Below are positions 36,553 through 45,745 of a DNA stretch of 64,000 bases, one piece after another. The stretch covers positions 186,001 through 250,000 of the forward strand of contig NZ_JBKOPS010000003.1 of assembly GCF_047272945.1 (NCBI RefSeq), given 5' to 3'. The position numbers and the translations under genes were made by a program. Positions within the stretch are counted from its first letter, which is position 1; every line of letters begins with the position of its first letter. The notes beneath the pieces are model-generated. The model searched no databases. It saw only the letters and a list, made by a program, of their open reading frames with translations, and was not told the DNA's origin. This stretch comes from Rubrolithibacter danxiaensis. Its GTDB lineage: Bacteria > Bacteroidota > Bacteroidia > Sphingobacteriales > Sphingobacteriaceae.

Positions 36553-36736
36553 GTACCGGTTTAGATGAAAGAGTCTTTTCTTCTTCCTCACAGTGAGAAC
36601 ATTTTCTTTGCGCTAAAGAGCTTCCAGACAGAGGCATCCTTTTCTCTTTCAAAACTGTTGCGTCCGGTGTGGTCGGCCCAGCCAAAGCTGTAGCAGGAAC
36701 TGGTTGAGTAAGAGATAGCAAAGGTGTTTCCTTCAT
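35276..36736 (-). CDS. eCIS cargo: double-leader protein with HEFGH metallopeptidase motif
   Basis: 486 residues. The N-terminus has two Cys-x2-Cys leader motifs (QRKCSHCEEEEK, cysteines 46 and 49; QRKCAACEEDEK, 98 and 101) around the QRKLTVGAPDDEFEKEADRAA block. A central domain carries DVMSHEFGHTIDLSDEY near residue 270, which fits an HExxH zinc peptidase (gluzincin/metzincin-like, third ligand uncertain). The last ~150 residues are beta-rich with alternating patterns (GLHIDRRAGNNAVLGLFYP, GLRSKGFNAGINYTP) and end in a barrel-like NFQVDL. It lacks the DUF4157 HELTH core, which suggests the leader alone could mark cargo. Located between two DUF4157 genes, 8 bp after one and overlapping the other. 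Confidence 0.72.
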   Translation of the reverse strand: MKETPLLSLTQPVPATALAGPTTPDATVLKEKRMPLSGSSLAQRKCSHCEEEEKTLSSKPVQRKLTVGAPDDEFEKEADRAAETIMRMPQSSFLQRKCAACEEDEKEQKESPADFIQKKEADRKLSAIGDTIQRKKYNGKDDAGFYEIDDKTCTFNYHQDWYFEFGDSLEASKQAAYMASGKRQVENGWSKKYQLIADNKSCACGSKGFSVDVKLNTLNQKREGKHGYTIAVEKDRERSVTNPVTTKIKMALDADTPKYVGGAANMDVMSHEFGHTIDLSDEYNWWAALWGVQGSGDKSSLMNRGNDVKPWHYQHFADILNLELGNCTYFPEGSVENSSLSEPVAQIGLTTGAFFKNATLDRSKAEFIIGLHIDRRAGNNAVLGLFYPTLGFDTYLNVKTNQLTMGPTTGLHLSRIQHPLYLDMSTGLLFTPENDKEAVKLNIPLSVTLGLRSKGFNAGINYTPMFDLLNSGKYSHIIGLNFQVDL

Positions 36737-36744
36737 TTGTACAT

Positions 36745-37890
36745 TTACTGCGTTTTACAGGTTTTGGGTGGTTCTGTCGATTCGTTTCCGGCAGTTCCGT
36801 TCACTGTTTTTCTCCTTGTTAAAAGCTGTTGCTGGTATGATCCATATTTCTTTTTCAACTCTGCAGAAAGACAATTATAATACCCCAAAGCTCCGTCTAT
36901 TAAAGCTCGCCTCATAGAATCGTGCAAGCGTTTGGTTCCAATAAATTCATCTGCAAGCGCTTCGTGATAAAAAGCAAGAAATTCACGTTCATGCTGATTC
37001 TTGTGCCCGGCAAGCCCTGTCCGGTATTGCTCAATATGCTCCAATTCATGGGCAACCTGCAAAACCCTTCTGGCAAAATTCGCCTTGTTGGTACCGTTTA
37101 AAAAACTGTCGCCGACACAGATATCGCCTTGTGCCTTAGTTCCCGAACCTACACTTTGCGTATTCAATCCATCTTCTGAACTGAAGTAGCTTATCTTTCT
37201 AACCTTTGAAGCCTGGCCGGGCATGTAAGCACAGATAATATCATTTACTACCTGTATGGCTTTATCTTTTGAATCACCTTTTCCTGCGGCAGTTTTTATA
37301 ATGGCTTCAGCCTTTGAATCTAACGTATTCTTTTGATCTTGTGCTTGGCGCCCTACATCTTTTGCACCTTCAGGGCATGGTTTAAATGTTTTGGAAGGAT
37401 TATCCTTATCGTGACATGCCCGTTGGATAGTTTTTGGGCGGATAGCAGCTTTTTGTTGTAACGTATGGGTCAGTTCGTGTGCTAACAATTTTTTCCCCTC
37501 AGTAGTTTCGGGTGAGTAGTTTCCTGCATTAAAATAAATATCATTGCCAACAGTAAAAGCATGGGCATTCAATTCTTCTGATAGTTGCACAGCATCACTA
37601 TTAGTATGGATGCGGACACCGGAGAAATCGGCATTGAAACGGCTTTCCATAAAACTGAGAGTACTTGTGGATAAGGCAGTTCCACCAATTTTAGCCGTTT
37701 CAATCCTGCTACTTAGTTCGTCACTGGCTGTTGTGGCTGCTCTTGGCCGGGTAGCCTGAGCTGACGATTTTCTTTGAAGATGATCTTCCTCTTCCTGGCA
37801 TGCAGTACATTTTCTTTGAATTACGGAAGAGGGTTGAGCCGCCGGAACTTTACCTGCGTGCTCCCGCCCTGCTTTTTCAGATTCCATCAC
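36745..37890 (-). CDS. eCIS cargo: DUF4157 core domain plus second HExxH domain
   Basis: 381 residues. It has a short leader with QRKCTACQEEEDHLQRK, then the DUF4157/eCIS core domain (about 50-150: NADFSGVRIHTNSDAVQL, AFTVGNDIYFNAGNY, AHELTHTLQQ with HELTH near 137). The C-terminal domain (about 190-370) carries VAHELEHIEQYRTG (HExxH near 280) followed by FYHEALADEF, giving a plausible Glu third ligand. It is therefore probably a zinc metallopeptidase toxin in its own right. It lies 24 bp after the eCIS ATPase gene and opens the cargo block. DUF4157 proteins are the marker of eCIS loci; the toxic activity is inferred. Confidence 0.78.
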   Translation of the reverse strand: MMESEKAGREHAGKVPAAQPSSVIQRKCTACQEEEDHLQRKSSAQATRPRAATTASDELSSRIETAKIGGTALSTSTLSFMESRFNADFSGVRIHTNSDAVQLSEELNAHAFTVGNDIYFNAGNYSPETTEGKKLLAHELTHTLQQKAAIRPKTIQRACHDKDNPSKTFKPCPEGAKDVGRQAQDQKNTLDSKAEAIIKTAAGKGDSKDKAIQVVNDIICAYMPGQASKVRKISYFSSEDGLNTQSVGSGTKAQGDICVGDSFLNGTNKANFARRVLQVAHELEHIEQYRTGLAGHKNQHEREFLAFYHEALADEFIGTKRLHDSMRRALIDGALGYYNCLSAELKKKYGSYQQQLLTRRKTVNGTAGNESTEPPKTCKTQ

Positions 37891-37914
37891 ATCTTTTCCT
37901 TTTACGGTAATTGC

Positions 37915-39288
37915 TCAAACAGTTTTGCCTTCCTTCCTGAATTCCTTTTTTATCCCCTCCAGAATGTCCTGCTTCCTGATTGTATTTTCATTTCGCTGCA
38001 AAGCCATCAAAGATGCATATTGCACCACATTGATAATTGAACCTCCGGCTAATTCAAATTTCCCAGCGATGCATTCCAGGTCAACAGTGTCTTCCAGCAC
38101 ACATTGTTTACTAAACGATTGCTTCCATAAAGCCAGCCTCTCAGCATGTTTAGGAACAGGGAAGTGAATTACAGATTGCAGCCTTCGCCCAAAAGCTTCA
38201 TCAACATTGCTACGCATATTGGACGAAAGTATAACCAGCCCGTTATAATCTTCCAACCGCTGAAGCAGGTAAGCGATCTCCTGGTTTGCATATTTATCGT
38301 GCGCATCGGCAATGGAAGTGCGCTTGCCAAATAAAGCGTCTGCCTCATCAAAAAACAAGATCCAGTTTTTATTTTCTGCTTTTGCAAAAACTTTTTCGAG
38401 ATTTTTCTCTGTTTCGCCTATGTACTTCGAAATTACCATCGATAAATCTACCCGATATACATCTACATCAGCTAATTTTCCTAATAGTCCGGCTGTTAAT
38501 GTTTTACCCGTTCCGGGAGGCCCGTAAAACAAGGCTTTATATCCGGGCTTCAGCCGGTTTTTCATCCCCCATTCATTTAGCAACTTTCCGCCGTGTTCGA
38601 GCCATATTTTTATCTCATTCAATTGGCTTTCAGTATGCGGATCAAGGATAAGATCTTCCCAATTTAATGAAGCACTTATTCTTTTTGCAGGAAAATCTAT
38701 ACTAAAGATTGGCTTTCTGAGCTTGCCTCCGGTAAAGAAATCAACATACTCATCATTTATCAATAATTGTCCTGAAAAGAAAGGTTCGTTTGCCGGTGGT
38801 GGCGACAGGTATAGAATTGTATGCTGTTTAAACACGTGGCCGGCATCAAATAATTGCTGTACTTTGAAGCGCATACTTAAATCGTTTCCGGCAAGTAAAA
38901 ACAACGCTGTTTCTCCTGTAGGCAGAAACCCGCCATGCGATAGACCTTTTAGTCCGCCAAATTCTGTAAATCCTCTCTCAGTTTCAGTATTCCGTATAAA
39001 AAATGCGTCGAGTAACTGCGGATGAATATGCGGAAGCAAGGCCAGCATCAGGACAACCCGTTCGGCAAATGAAAGCCGGTAAAAACGGATAAATTCAGCA
39101 TATACAGACTCATTCTTTTCTATATCAGGAGGAGGGATTTCAAAGATACTTCCGTAAGCTGTTTCCTCTCCGAAATGAAGTTTTATCCGGGTTTCCAGTA
39201 GTACATTGAACCATTCTATCTCGTTTAAAAGAGCGGTAGCATTCAAAGAATACAGGCTCTTACCGGCGTTTTTTACTGCAACTACCAT
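37915..39288 (-). CDS. eCIS AAA+ ATPase (Pvc15/Afp15-like)
   Basis: 457 residues. An N-terminal family-specific domain (1-220) is followed by an AAA+ module with Walker A GPPGTGKT (about 256-263), Walker B ILFFDEADALFG (about 306-317) and sensor region VILSSNMRSNVDEAFGRR. This is the conserved eCIS ATPase thought to help load cargo or finish particle assembly; unlike ClpV it is not a sheath-disassembly enzyme. The gene overlaps the tape-measure gene by 7 nt and directly precedes the cargo genes, consistent with a role in loading. Confidence 0.93.
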   Translation of the reverse strand: MVVAVKNAGKSLYSLNATALLNEIEWFNVLLETRIKLHFGEETAYGSIFEIPPPDIEKNESVYAEFIRFYRLSFAERVVLMLALLPHIHPQLLDAFFIRNTETERGFTEFGGLKGLSHGGFLPTGETALFLLAGNDLSMRFKVQQLFDAGHVFKQHTILYLSPPPANEPFFSGQLLINDEYVDFFTGGKLRKPIFSIDFPAKRISASLNWEDLILDPHTESQLNEIKIWLEHGGKLLNEWGMKNRLKPGYKALFYGPPGTGKTLTAGLLGKLADVDVYRVDLSMVISKYIGETEKNLEKVFAKAENKNWILFFDEADALFGKRTSIADAHDKYANQEIAYLLQRLEDYNGLVILSSNMRSNVDEAFGRRLQSVIHFPVPKHAERLALWKQSFSKQCVLEDTVDLECIAGKFELAGGSIINVVQYASLMALQRNENTIRKQDILEGIKKEFRKEGKTV

Positions 39289-40640
39289 TCTGTATAGATC
39301 AATGTTTCCAACCAGGGGAGTTTAACGGTATTAAAACTCCAGGGCAGGCGTTCGAGCAAAACGTCTACACCTGTACGTTCTACCTGCAAAAGCCAGTACC
39401 CTTCCCTCCACACTATTTTTCCGGGCCGTATTAAAAAAGTATTTTGCAGCGCTTCCACACTGGCTCCTTTTAACGCTTCCCAATAATCCGCCACGGTTTG
39501 AAGCAAGGTATTGCACTCCTGCATCTCATAGCCGGATAAAATAATATTTTCAGGGATTACTTCATCCAGTTGCAAACCACAAATAATCTTATTAAAAGCC
39601 ATTTCCCATTCTATATATTCCAATGTGCCGTTTTGCAGGTAATACAACAAAACGGTCGCTTTTTTAGCTGCGCCCATAGTTTTAAACTGATTTTGGGAAT
39701 CAATCAACCCGAGGGTCAGGAACAAAGGCTGCAGAAAGGGATGCAGTAATATTAAGCCAGCATTGGTAATATAAACGTCTTCCCGAGTCAATAATCCACC
39801 CTGTTCTTCTTTTTTTACTCTATTTTTTTCCTGTGAACTTTTCCTTTCCTTAATTCCGCCCCACTTATTTTTAAATTCCTGCAATTCCAGGATAAACTTT
39901 TGCATCAGGTTCTTTTCATTATCGATATCCGCGGCCAGCAAAAAATAAAACAGCTGCTTATAAAAGTCCTGAACAGGAATAGCGCAACTATTTATAAGCT
40001 CATCCCTGTTTTTCAACAGATTCTGCAAGTTTATTTTGGCTGTACTGTTAAAAAATTTAATAAAAGCCTCTACCAACGCTTCGGCCCTTGAACCTACATG
40101 AATGAAAAGCCGGTCGGTTATTCTGCCTGCCCGATCTGGGTCGTTTTTATAAACAGAGATGATTCTCAGGATAAACCTTTCTATATCCCGGGCTGCTAAA
40201 TTTCCGATTAATTGCTGTGGCATTTTTAAGTCGGGAGATTGGTACCACCAGGGATAAAGGCCTGTTTCCAGAAAGCAACATAAAGCATTAAAGTCTCCCT
40301 CAATATCAGAACTCACTTTTATTGAAAAATCAGAAACTTCGGCTGAACCCATTTGCGGAGATTGAAACAATTGCTTTTTCAGCTCTGCAAGAAGTTTTGT
40401 TTCAAGAAGTGCAGTAAAATGCTTTTCAAAACCCTCTTCAGGTAAACGCCCCATATCTACCTGTAGCTTTTCAAAAACAAGGTAACTATCAGAAGAAAGA
40501 CTGGATTGAAAGAGGCGTTCCAACATATCCTGAAAAGCAGTTTGTACAGACCCGGATAAGGTCTCTCTGATGTTAAACGCCTGCTGCTCGCCGGATACTT
40601 TAACGCTGAATAATTGCTTCCTGATCAGTATATTAACCAT
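39282..40640 (-). CDS. eCIS tape measure protein
   Basis: 452 residues. The N-terminus (MVNILIRKQLFSVKVSGEQQAFNIRE, then VFEKLQVDMGRLPEEGFEKHF) has the layout of the contractile injection system tape-measure family (Afp14/Pvc14). Helical, Leu-rich segments follow, with a C-terminal block (DVYITNAGLILLHPFLQPLF, ALLYYLQNG-like, LLERLPWSFNTVKLPWL) also typical of the family. It sets tube length during assembly. At 452 residues it is short for the family, so a short particle might be expected, although parts of the protein may not serve as ruler. The gene begins 1 bp after the preceding stop. Confidence 0.83.
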   Translation of the reverse strand: MVNILIRKQLFSVKVSGEQQAFNIRETLSGSVQTAFQDMLERLFQSSLSSDSYLVFEKLQVDMGRLPEEGFEKHFTALLETKLLAELKKQLFQSPQMGSAEVSDFSIKVSSDIEGDFNALCCFLETGLYPWWYQSPDLKMPQQLIGNLAARDIERFILRIISVYKNDPDRAGRITDRLFIHVGSRAEALVEAFIKFFNSTAKINLQNLLKNRDELINSCAIPVQDFYKQLFYFLLAADIDNEKNLMQKFILELQEFKNKWGGIKERKSSQEKNRVKKEEQGGLLTREDVYITNAGLILLHPFLQPLFLTLGLIDSQNQFKTMGAAKKATVLLYYLQNGTLEYIEWEMAFNKIICGLQLDEVIPENIILSGYEMQECNTLLQTVADYWEALKGASVEALQNTFLIRPGKIVWREGYWLLQVERTGVDVLLERLPWSFNTVKLPWLETLIYTEW

Positions 40641-40641
40641 T

Positions 40642-43494
40642 TCAACGAATTACTCCAAAGCCTTTATTAATGGTATTGGCGACGTTTGTGATATCAGTCG
40701 CTTTTGATTTCAGGGCATCGTTCCGTATCAGGTTAGTACCTGAATGGATATCCGAAAGGACACTCTTAACAACAATAGCATTATTAGCATCATTTGTAAT
40801 TTCAGGCTTGTTCAATTCATTTGTTAAAGCTTCTGCCGAATTTAGAAACTCAGCTTCCTTCGCCTGCCTGCCTGGATCCTCAGGGCTAAGGGCTTCCAGC
40901 TCACGTTGCTTCGCCTGAAGGTCCTTTACCTGTGCCGAGAGATCCTTCCCACCCACAACCAACCCGGTATTGGGGCGGGTATTTAAGCCGGCAGTAAATA
41001 CTTTATCAAACAAAGTAGTATTGCTCTTTAACCTTTCGTCAAAGCTATTAAAACGAGGTTCGAGATCGGCTATCTTCGTATCCCTTACCGCCAGTTTCAA
41101 ATCAAATTTTGCTTCAACATCGTTAAATTTACTATCTACTTTACTGTCTATATCTGTAACCCTTGCATAAGGTGCAATCCTTTTATCAAACTCTTTGATA
41201 TAGTGCGGCTCAATCTCGAACAGCTTCGGCAGGTCAAATTTAGGTTTTTCGGGCAGGGGCAGGGGTTTAATAACAGGTGGGTTTGGTACAATATCCTTAT
41301 CAATACTTGCATAGGGAAGCATAAAATCAGCAACCACTTTATCGTCATCCGAAGTATAAACCAGTACAAAAGTACCTCCCCGGAGAACACCGCCTGCATG
41401 CTCCAGTCCCGGGTTTTGCGACAGAAAATTAGTAAGCATTAAACCCTCTTTTTTGTGATCAATGTGTTGTTTAAGCAGGTCATCAAGCAGATCGGCTTTA
41501 TGCAAAACATCGGTATTTATAATAAAATCATGCGGGGGCGCGGTATTGGAAAACGTAAACTTCTGGGTTAGCTTTTTTACATCAGACGCGGCCGTGATAA
41601 CGTTTTGCACATCCGCTTTATAGGAAGCTACGTCAAATTCCGGATCGGAGATAGGCTTATCTGTCATTACTTTGTTTTTCGCATTTGCGAAACTGTTTAT
41701 GGAAGCAACAATGGCGGGTTTTGCCTCGTCCGCATCACTTACATCCTGTGCCAGGTTAGCATGAAACAACTCTACCTGGTTCATGTGGTCGTGCAGGGTA
41801 TTGCGTACAAAGTTCTCGTAAAGATGTACCTGCGGAAAAAACCAGGGCCTGGTGGGTATCGTTTCAGCTTTTAGTTCAACCTGAACCGATTGAATATTTA
41901 TCGGCAGGTTGTTTTGGAGGATTAAATTAGTAAGGGTACGCTCCACTACTGCCCTTTGAAATCCGATATGGCCTTCTATCCTGAAAAAATCAAAAGGCAG
42001 GATATTGAAAAGCAGGGGCGTAAGCACGGCGGGGTCACTGGCGTACCGGCCGGATGAATACGAGTAAATCTGATTTTCTTTCTTTCGGATATTGGCTTCA
42101 TAATTCCAGTACAGGTTGATAGGAAGATCTGCATTATAACGGTAATAAAACGGAAGACTCCGGCTGCCTAAGGGCTTATCTTCATTAAAGCCTGGTGTAA
42201 TTTTTAATGCCTGATCAATACTTTGTAACTCTTCGGCAACAGGTACTTTAAAATTTTTGATCATTGCATGAATCCGCATAAAGCCAAACCGAGTTTGCCG
42301 GCTATCCTCGTCTTTCTTATTTAAAACGGGCGATTCATAGAAACGATGCCGGAACTCGGGATCAATATGAACCGGATGAAAACGCCTGATCAAGGAACTA
42401 ATATCAAAACGGATAAGGCTTGTTAAGCGGGAATTAAAATTTCTTATGCCAGTGAACAAGGGAGCTACCGGAGGGCTTAAAGGCGGTACAGGATCTCGGA
42501 TTGCCGCAGTTTTTACCAGCCCGAGCAACACATGCTTTGGGAAAATATCCACATCGGGGCAACAGATGGTATCTTCCGAAAAAAGTGTTTCCCTTAATTC
42601 ATTATATGCGTAACTGAGGTCGCGGATAAAATTATACAAATACTGAGCATAAATTGAAGAAGCAATTTTAAAATGCTCATCCAGCAAGGCATTCCATTCG
42701 GAAGTTGGATCGCCTCCTTCAAATTCATCTTCAACAATCGGCTTGCAGGCCTGGTATGCTTTCTGCAACTTACTCTTTATATCATCTTTTATTATAAAAG
42801 CCTCGTTGAAAGCTGCATTAAGGCCCGCATAGGTAGTAATACCAGGCCGTAGGATAACCCGGGGAATACGAATATCTTCTAATCCAAAATAATCTTTATT
42901 GGTGGCAGGAAGGCTTTGCAACAGGATAGCCATGTTGCTTTTATGTACCAGCAAAACTTTCAGGTTTTTCACTGCTTCCCGTCCTTTATTATCACAATCG
43001 GTACCGGTACAAACATCAGGATCGTTTTGATAGTCTTCCACATAAAGTATTCCCGCATAATCTTTAAGCAATGTGCCGCTTATCTCTTCAAAAACAGAAA
43101 TATCATTTCCGGGTGATACATTATCCGTTTCGTTGTTTCTAAGTTCATATAGGGGGATCAGTTCCTCATTCAATGCCCGGAAGTATGGGTATTTTGCATT
43201 TACATCCTCAAACAAACTGAATTGGTTAAACTCCTGATCGGCATCCAAATGAAGCAGGTCGCCGTCGGTAGTAATAGCTGCGCCCTTAGAAAGCACCATA
43301 CGTTTATTTTCTATAAGCCCGATTTCGAGACCGCATATTATGCCTACACCGATAGCTTTTGTACGGGTAAGCCGGGTTTGTACGTCCAGGTAATTAAATA
43401 AATCGTTCAGCTGATCGGCAGTAAGTACCTGGTCGTTTTCGAAAATAGTAAAGCCGGTATTGTCTTTACTTATGCCGGTTAATACATTGCCCAT
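40642..43494 (-). CDS. eCIS structural protein, baseplate- or fibre-associated, unassigned
   Basis: 950 residues. The N-terminus (GFTIFENDQVLTADQLNDLFNYL, TRTKAIGVGIICGLEIGL, SKGAAITTDGDLLHLD) is a block I associate with Bacteroidota injection-system loci. The middle is mixed alpha/beta. The last 150 residues are strongly heptad-like coiled coil (DSKVDSKFNDVEAKFDLKLAV, KQRELEALSPEDPG), suggesting trimerisation. It could be the tail fibre or a baseplate decoration, since no other fibre gene is visible in the operon. It sits between the baseplate wedge (4 bp) and the tape measure (1 bp), roughly where Pvc13 fibres occur. Exact role not established. Confidence 0.65.
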   Translation of the reverse strand: MGNVLTGISKDNTGFTIFENDQVLTADQLNDLFNYLDVQTRLTRTKAIGVGIICGLEIGLIENKRMVLSKGAAITTDGDLLHLDADQEFNQFSLFEDVNAKYPYFRALNEELIPLYELRNNETDNVSPGNDISVFEEISGTLLKDYAGILYVEDYQNDPDVCTGTDCDNKGREAVKNLKVLLVHKSNMAILLQSLPATNKDYFGLEDIRIPRVILRPGITTYAGLNAAFNEAFIIKDDIKSKLQKAYQACKPIVEDEFEGGDPTSEWNALLDEHFKIASSIYAQYLYNFIRDLSYAYNELRETLFSEDTICCPDVDIFPKHVLLGLVKTAAIRDPVPPLSPPVAPLFTGIRNFNSRLTSLIRFDISSLIRRFHPVHIDPEFRHRFYESPVLNKKDEDSRQTRFGFMRIHAMIKNFKVPVAEELQSIDQALKITPGFNEDKPLGSRSLPFYYRYNADLPINLYWNYEANIRKKENQIYSYSSGRYASDPAVLTPLLFNILPFDFFRIEGHIGFQRAVVERTLTNLILQNNLPINIQSVQVELKAETIPTRPWFFPQVHLYENFVRNTLHDHMNQVELFHANLAQDVSDADEAKPAIVASINSFANAKNKVMTDKPISDPEFDVASYKADVQNVITAASDVKKLTQKFTFSNTAPPHDFIINTDVLHKADLLDDLLKQHIDHKKEGLMLTNFLSQNPGLEHAGGVLRGGTFVLVYTSDDDKVVADFMLPYASIDKDIVPNPPVIKPLPLPEKPKFDLPKLFEIEPHYIKEFDKRIAPYARVTDIDSKVDSKFNDVEAKFDLKLAVRDTKIADLEPRFNSFDERLKSNTTLFDKVFTAGLNTRPNTGLVVGGKDLSAQVKDLQAKQRELEALSPEDPGRQAKEAEFLNSAEALTNELNKPEITNDANNAIVVKSVLSDIHSGTNLIRNDALKSKATDITNVANTINKGFGVIR

Positions 43495-43498
43495 GATT

Positions 43499-45739
43499 TT
43501 ATGTTTTAAGCGTTCCTAAAACGTTTTGGTTCAATAAGAAAAACTTCCGTTCCTGGTTGCTTTTGCAATCTTCCAGACGGGCTGGCGGATACACATTCTT
43601 CAGAGTAGTTAGAATGGAAATAAAATCTTCCAGAATTTTTTTATCAGTATCAGCAATCGTACCTGCTTTTACTTCGAGCCATTTGCTATAAGCGGTTTTA
43701 AATTGTTGGAGTTGCTCGTTGTTTACCCAGCAAATCTTCGGAAAAAGGTGGGCAGGAGTTTCCATTCTGATAATACGCTCGCAATAACGCCTGAAATCCA
43801 TATTTAAAAAGCGTGTCGAATACGCCGGAAGAACGATACTAAGCCTGAAAGAGTATGGATCAAGTGAATTGCAATCCCCGCAATTTTCATCAATGCAAAC
43901 CGGCATAAAGCCCTTGTCTTCTTCCGGCTGTGGCGGTGATAAAGGCGGAGATTGTGGAATGGGTTGTTGGGGTAACAACAACGTGTGCTCTACCAGGAAC
44001 ATATCTTCTTTAAGGCCGAGCAAACGTTCAAGCCTCATCTGCAAGCCGCTGATGGCGCCGTTCATCGGCTGGCTGTAATCAGGGCCAGTAAAACGCCGGC
44101 TGCTGTATTCCGGATAGTGTTTTAAAAAAGCAGTTTTAACATCAACAATTTCCTGCTGATTAACAGGAAAAAGAGAATTTAAAACACTTACATAATCAAA
44201 AAAAGATTCGGCAAAACGTGATAGCAAGTGGTCGAGGAACAAGTTCCTTCTTTCAAAAAAGGCAGCAGAGCCTGGTTGTTCAGCTGCCAACTGAACCTTT
44301 TGCTTTACCTTATCGAGGGAATTTGTGATGGGATCAAAATCAACAAACAGGTTTTTTGATTCTTTAAACCCGGCTGCCAGTTGCGTAAAATACGTTTGCT
44401 TTTCATCATCCAAAGAAAAAAGGCTGCGAATATTAGCTAACTGTGCAAGATAATTGGCCAACTGCTGATCGAAAAAATACAGATAACCCTGAAGTTGTCT
44501 GGCCTGCATTTTTCTTTCTGCAGGTGCATCATCAGGGAGCCCCCAGTGACTTATTCCGTAGTTTTTAGGAAAATGATTTTGAATAGAATAATAATCCCTG
44601 ATATTACGGTAGGCTCCGATTTCAAAATCAAGGTTTGCTGTAACAACATGCTCATTCCCGATGATATATTGCGCCATCAACTCATCAAAGCGAAGTTTTA
44701 CCTTATCCATCGGAACCCGGATTGGCATACCGTTTTTGTAAACCAGCACATTCGAGCTTGAAACAGATATTTTCGGCTGGCAGCTGTTCTCTACAGCAAC
44801 TATCCATTTACTCGTAGGCAATGTTGACTGGCTAACAGGGCTGAAAATAATATCGGTAATGGCAAGTATTCCGTTTACCTGTAAAACCTGCTGCATAATA
44901 TCGCTCAGACGGAGTTCGCTTTTCAGGCCGGCATTTATCAGCTCTTCTTCTTTTATAAATCCATGATTCAGCAGCGGGCCTTCAAAAATTTTATCAGGCT
45001 GATATTTTTCATCCAGTAACTGTTGCAGCCCATAAAATTTTACCAAGGGATTCAGGTAAGACTGAATATTGAAAAAAACAGCAGCCAAGGTTTCTACTTC
45101 GTCAGCCCCCGGCGAAATTTCAAACTCCCCGCACAACCTAAACTCCTGGTTATTTATTTCATTTATGCCGCTAAAATCTTCACATAGGTTACGATTAGCC
45201 ATTAAAATCTTTCTGGCTTCAGCTTTAAGCGCTTCCTTATTTTCGGGTAAAACGTCCTCATCAAATTCAATCAGCACATCATAAAACCCTTTTACTGCAA
45301 CCTGCTCCCAGCGATGGCTTTGTGGCTGATGCTGAAGTTTTTTTTCAATTAAATCGGCAAAAATGTTTATGTCAGCTTTGGAAATCCAGGCGTTTTTTAT
45401 TCCTTCAATATCAATTAATAATTTCCTGTAATCATTTACCGTTACCGGTTTATTAGGGAAGATTTTTTCTGCTGATAGAAAATGCTCATGTATATTTTTA
45501 ACAGTATCCGTTTCAGTTGCCAGCAGGTCGGGGATAGAAAATGTGGAACGAAAACTCAGGTCGGTAATGGCGTAGCATAAAAATTCGAGGGTGGTAATTC
45601 CCGGATCGTGTACATTGTAATCTGTCCAGATGGCAGATGCTGTTTTTTCAATATGTCCAATGCCTATCTTTCTGAGCATTTCGTAATTAAAGGCAGGCTC
45701 AGGCACTTTTTTAGCTGATAATGTGATTACATCGGGCAC
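43499..45739 (-). CDS. eCIS baseplate wedge protein (Pvc12/gp7-like)
   Basis: 746 residues. It begins MPDVITLSAKKVPEPAFNYEMLRKIG and has the conserved block IWTDYNVHDPGITTLEFLCYAITDLSFR seen in eCIS Pvc12/Afp12-type baseplate proteins. A C-terminal Pro-rich stretch and Cys cluster (CIDENCGDCNSLDP) precede MDFRRYCERIIRMETPAHLFPKICW. It follows the large gp6-like protein by 6 bp; the two together form the wedge ring around the spike. Assigned by motif, size and gene order. Confidence 0.8.
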   Translation of the reverse strand: MPDVITLSAKKVPEPAFNYEMLRKIGIGHIEKTASAIWTDYNVHDPGITTLEFLCYAITDLSFRSTFSIPDLLATETDTVKNIHEHFLSAEKIFPNKPVTVNDYRKLLIDIEGIKNAWISKADINIFADLIEKKLQHQPQSHRWEQVAVKGFYDVLIEFDEDVLPENKEALKAEARKILMANRNLCEDFSGINEINNQEFRLCGEFEISPGADEVETLAAVFFNIQSYLNPLVKFYGLQQLLDEKYQPDKIFEGPLLNHGFIKEEELINAGLKSELRLSDIMQQVLQVNGILAITDIIFSPVSQSTLPTSKWIVAVENSCQPKISVSSSNVLVYKNGMPIRVPMDKVKLRFDELMAQYIIGNEHVVTANLDFEIGAYRNIRDYYSIQNHFPKNYGISHWGLPDDAPAERKMQARQLQGYLYFFDQQLANYLAQLANIRSLFSLDDEKQTYFTQLAAGFKESKNLFVDFDPITNSLDKVKQKVQLAAEQPGSAAFFERRNLFLDHLLSRFAESFFDYVSVLNSLFPVNQQEIVDVKTAFLKHYPEYSSRRFTGPDYSQPMNGAISGLQMRLERLLGLKEDMFLVEHTLLLPQQPIPQSPPLSPPQPEEDKGFMPVCIDENCGDCNSLDPYSFRLSIVLPAYSTRFLNMDFRRYCERIIRMETPAHLFPKICWVNNEQLQQFKTAYSKWLEVKAGTIADTDKKILEDFISILTTLKNVYPPARLEDCKSNQERKFFLLNQNVLGTLKT

Positions 45740-45745
45740 TGACGA

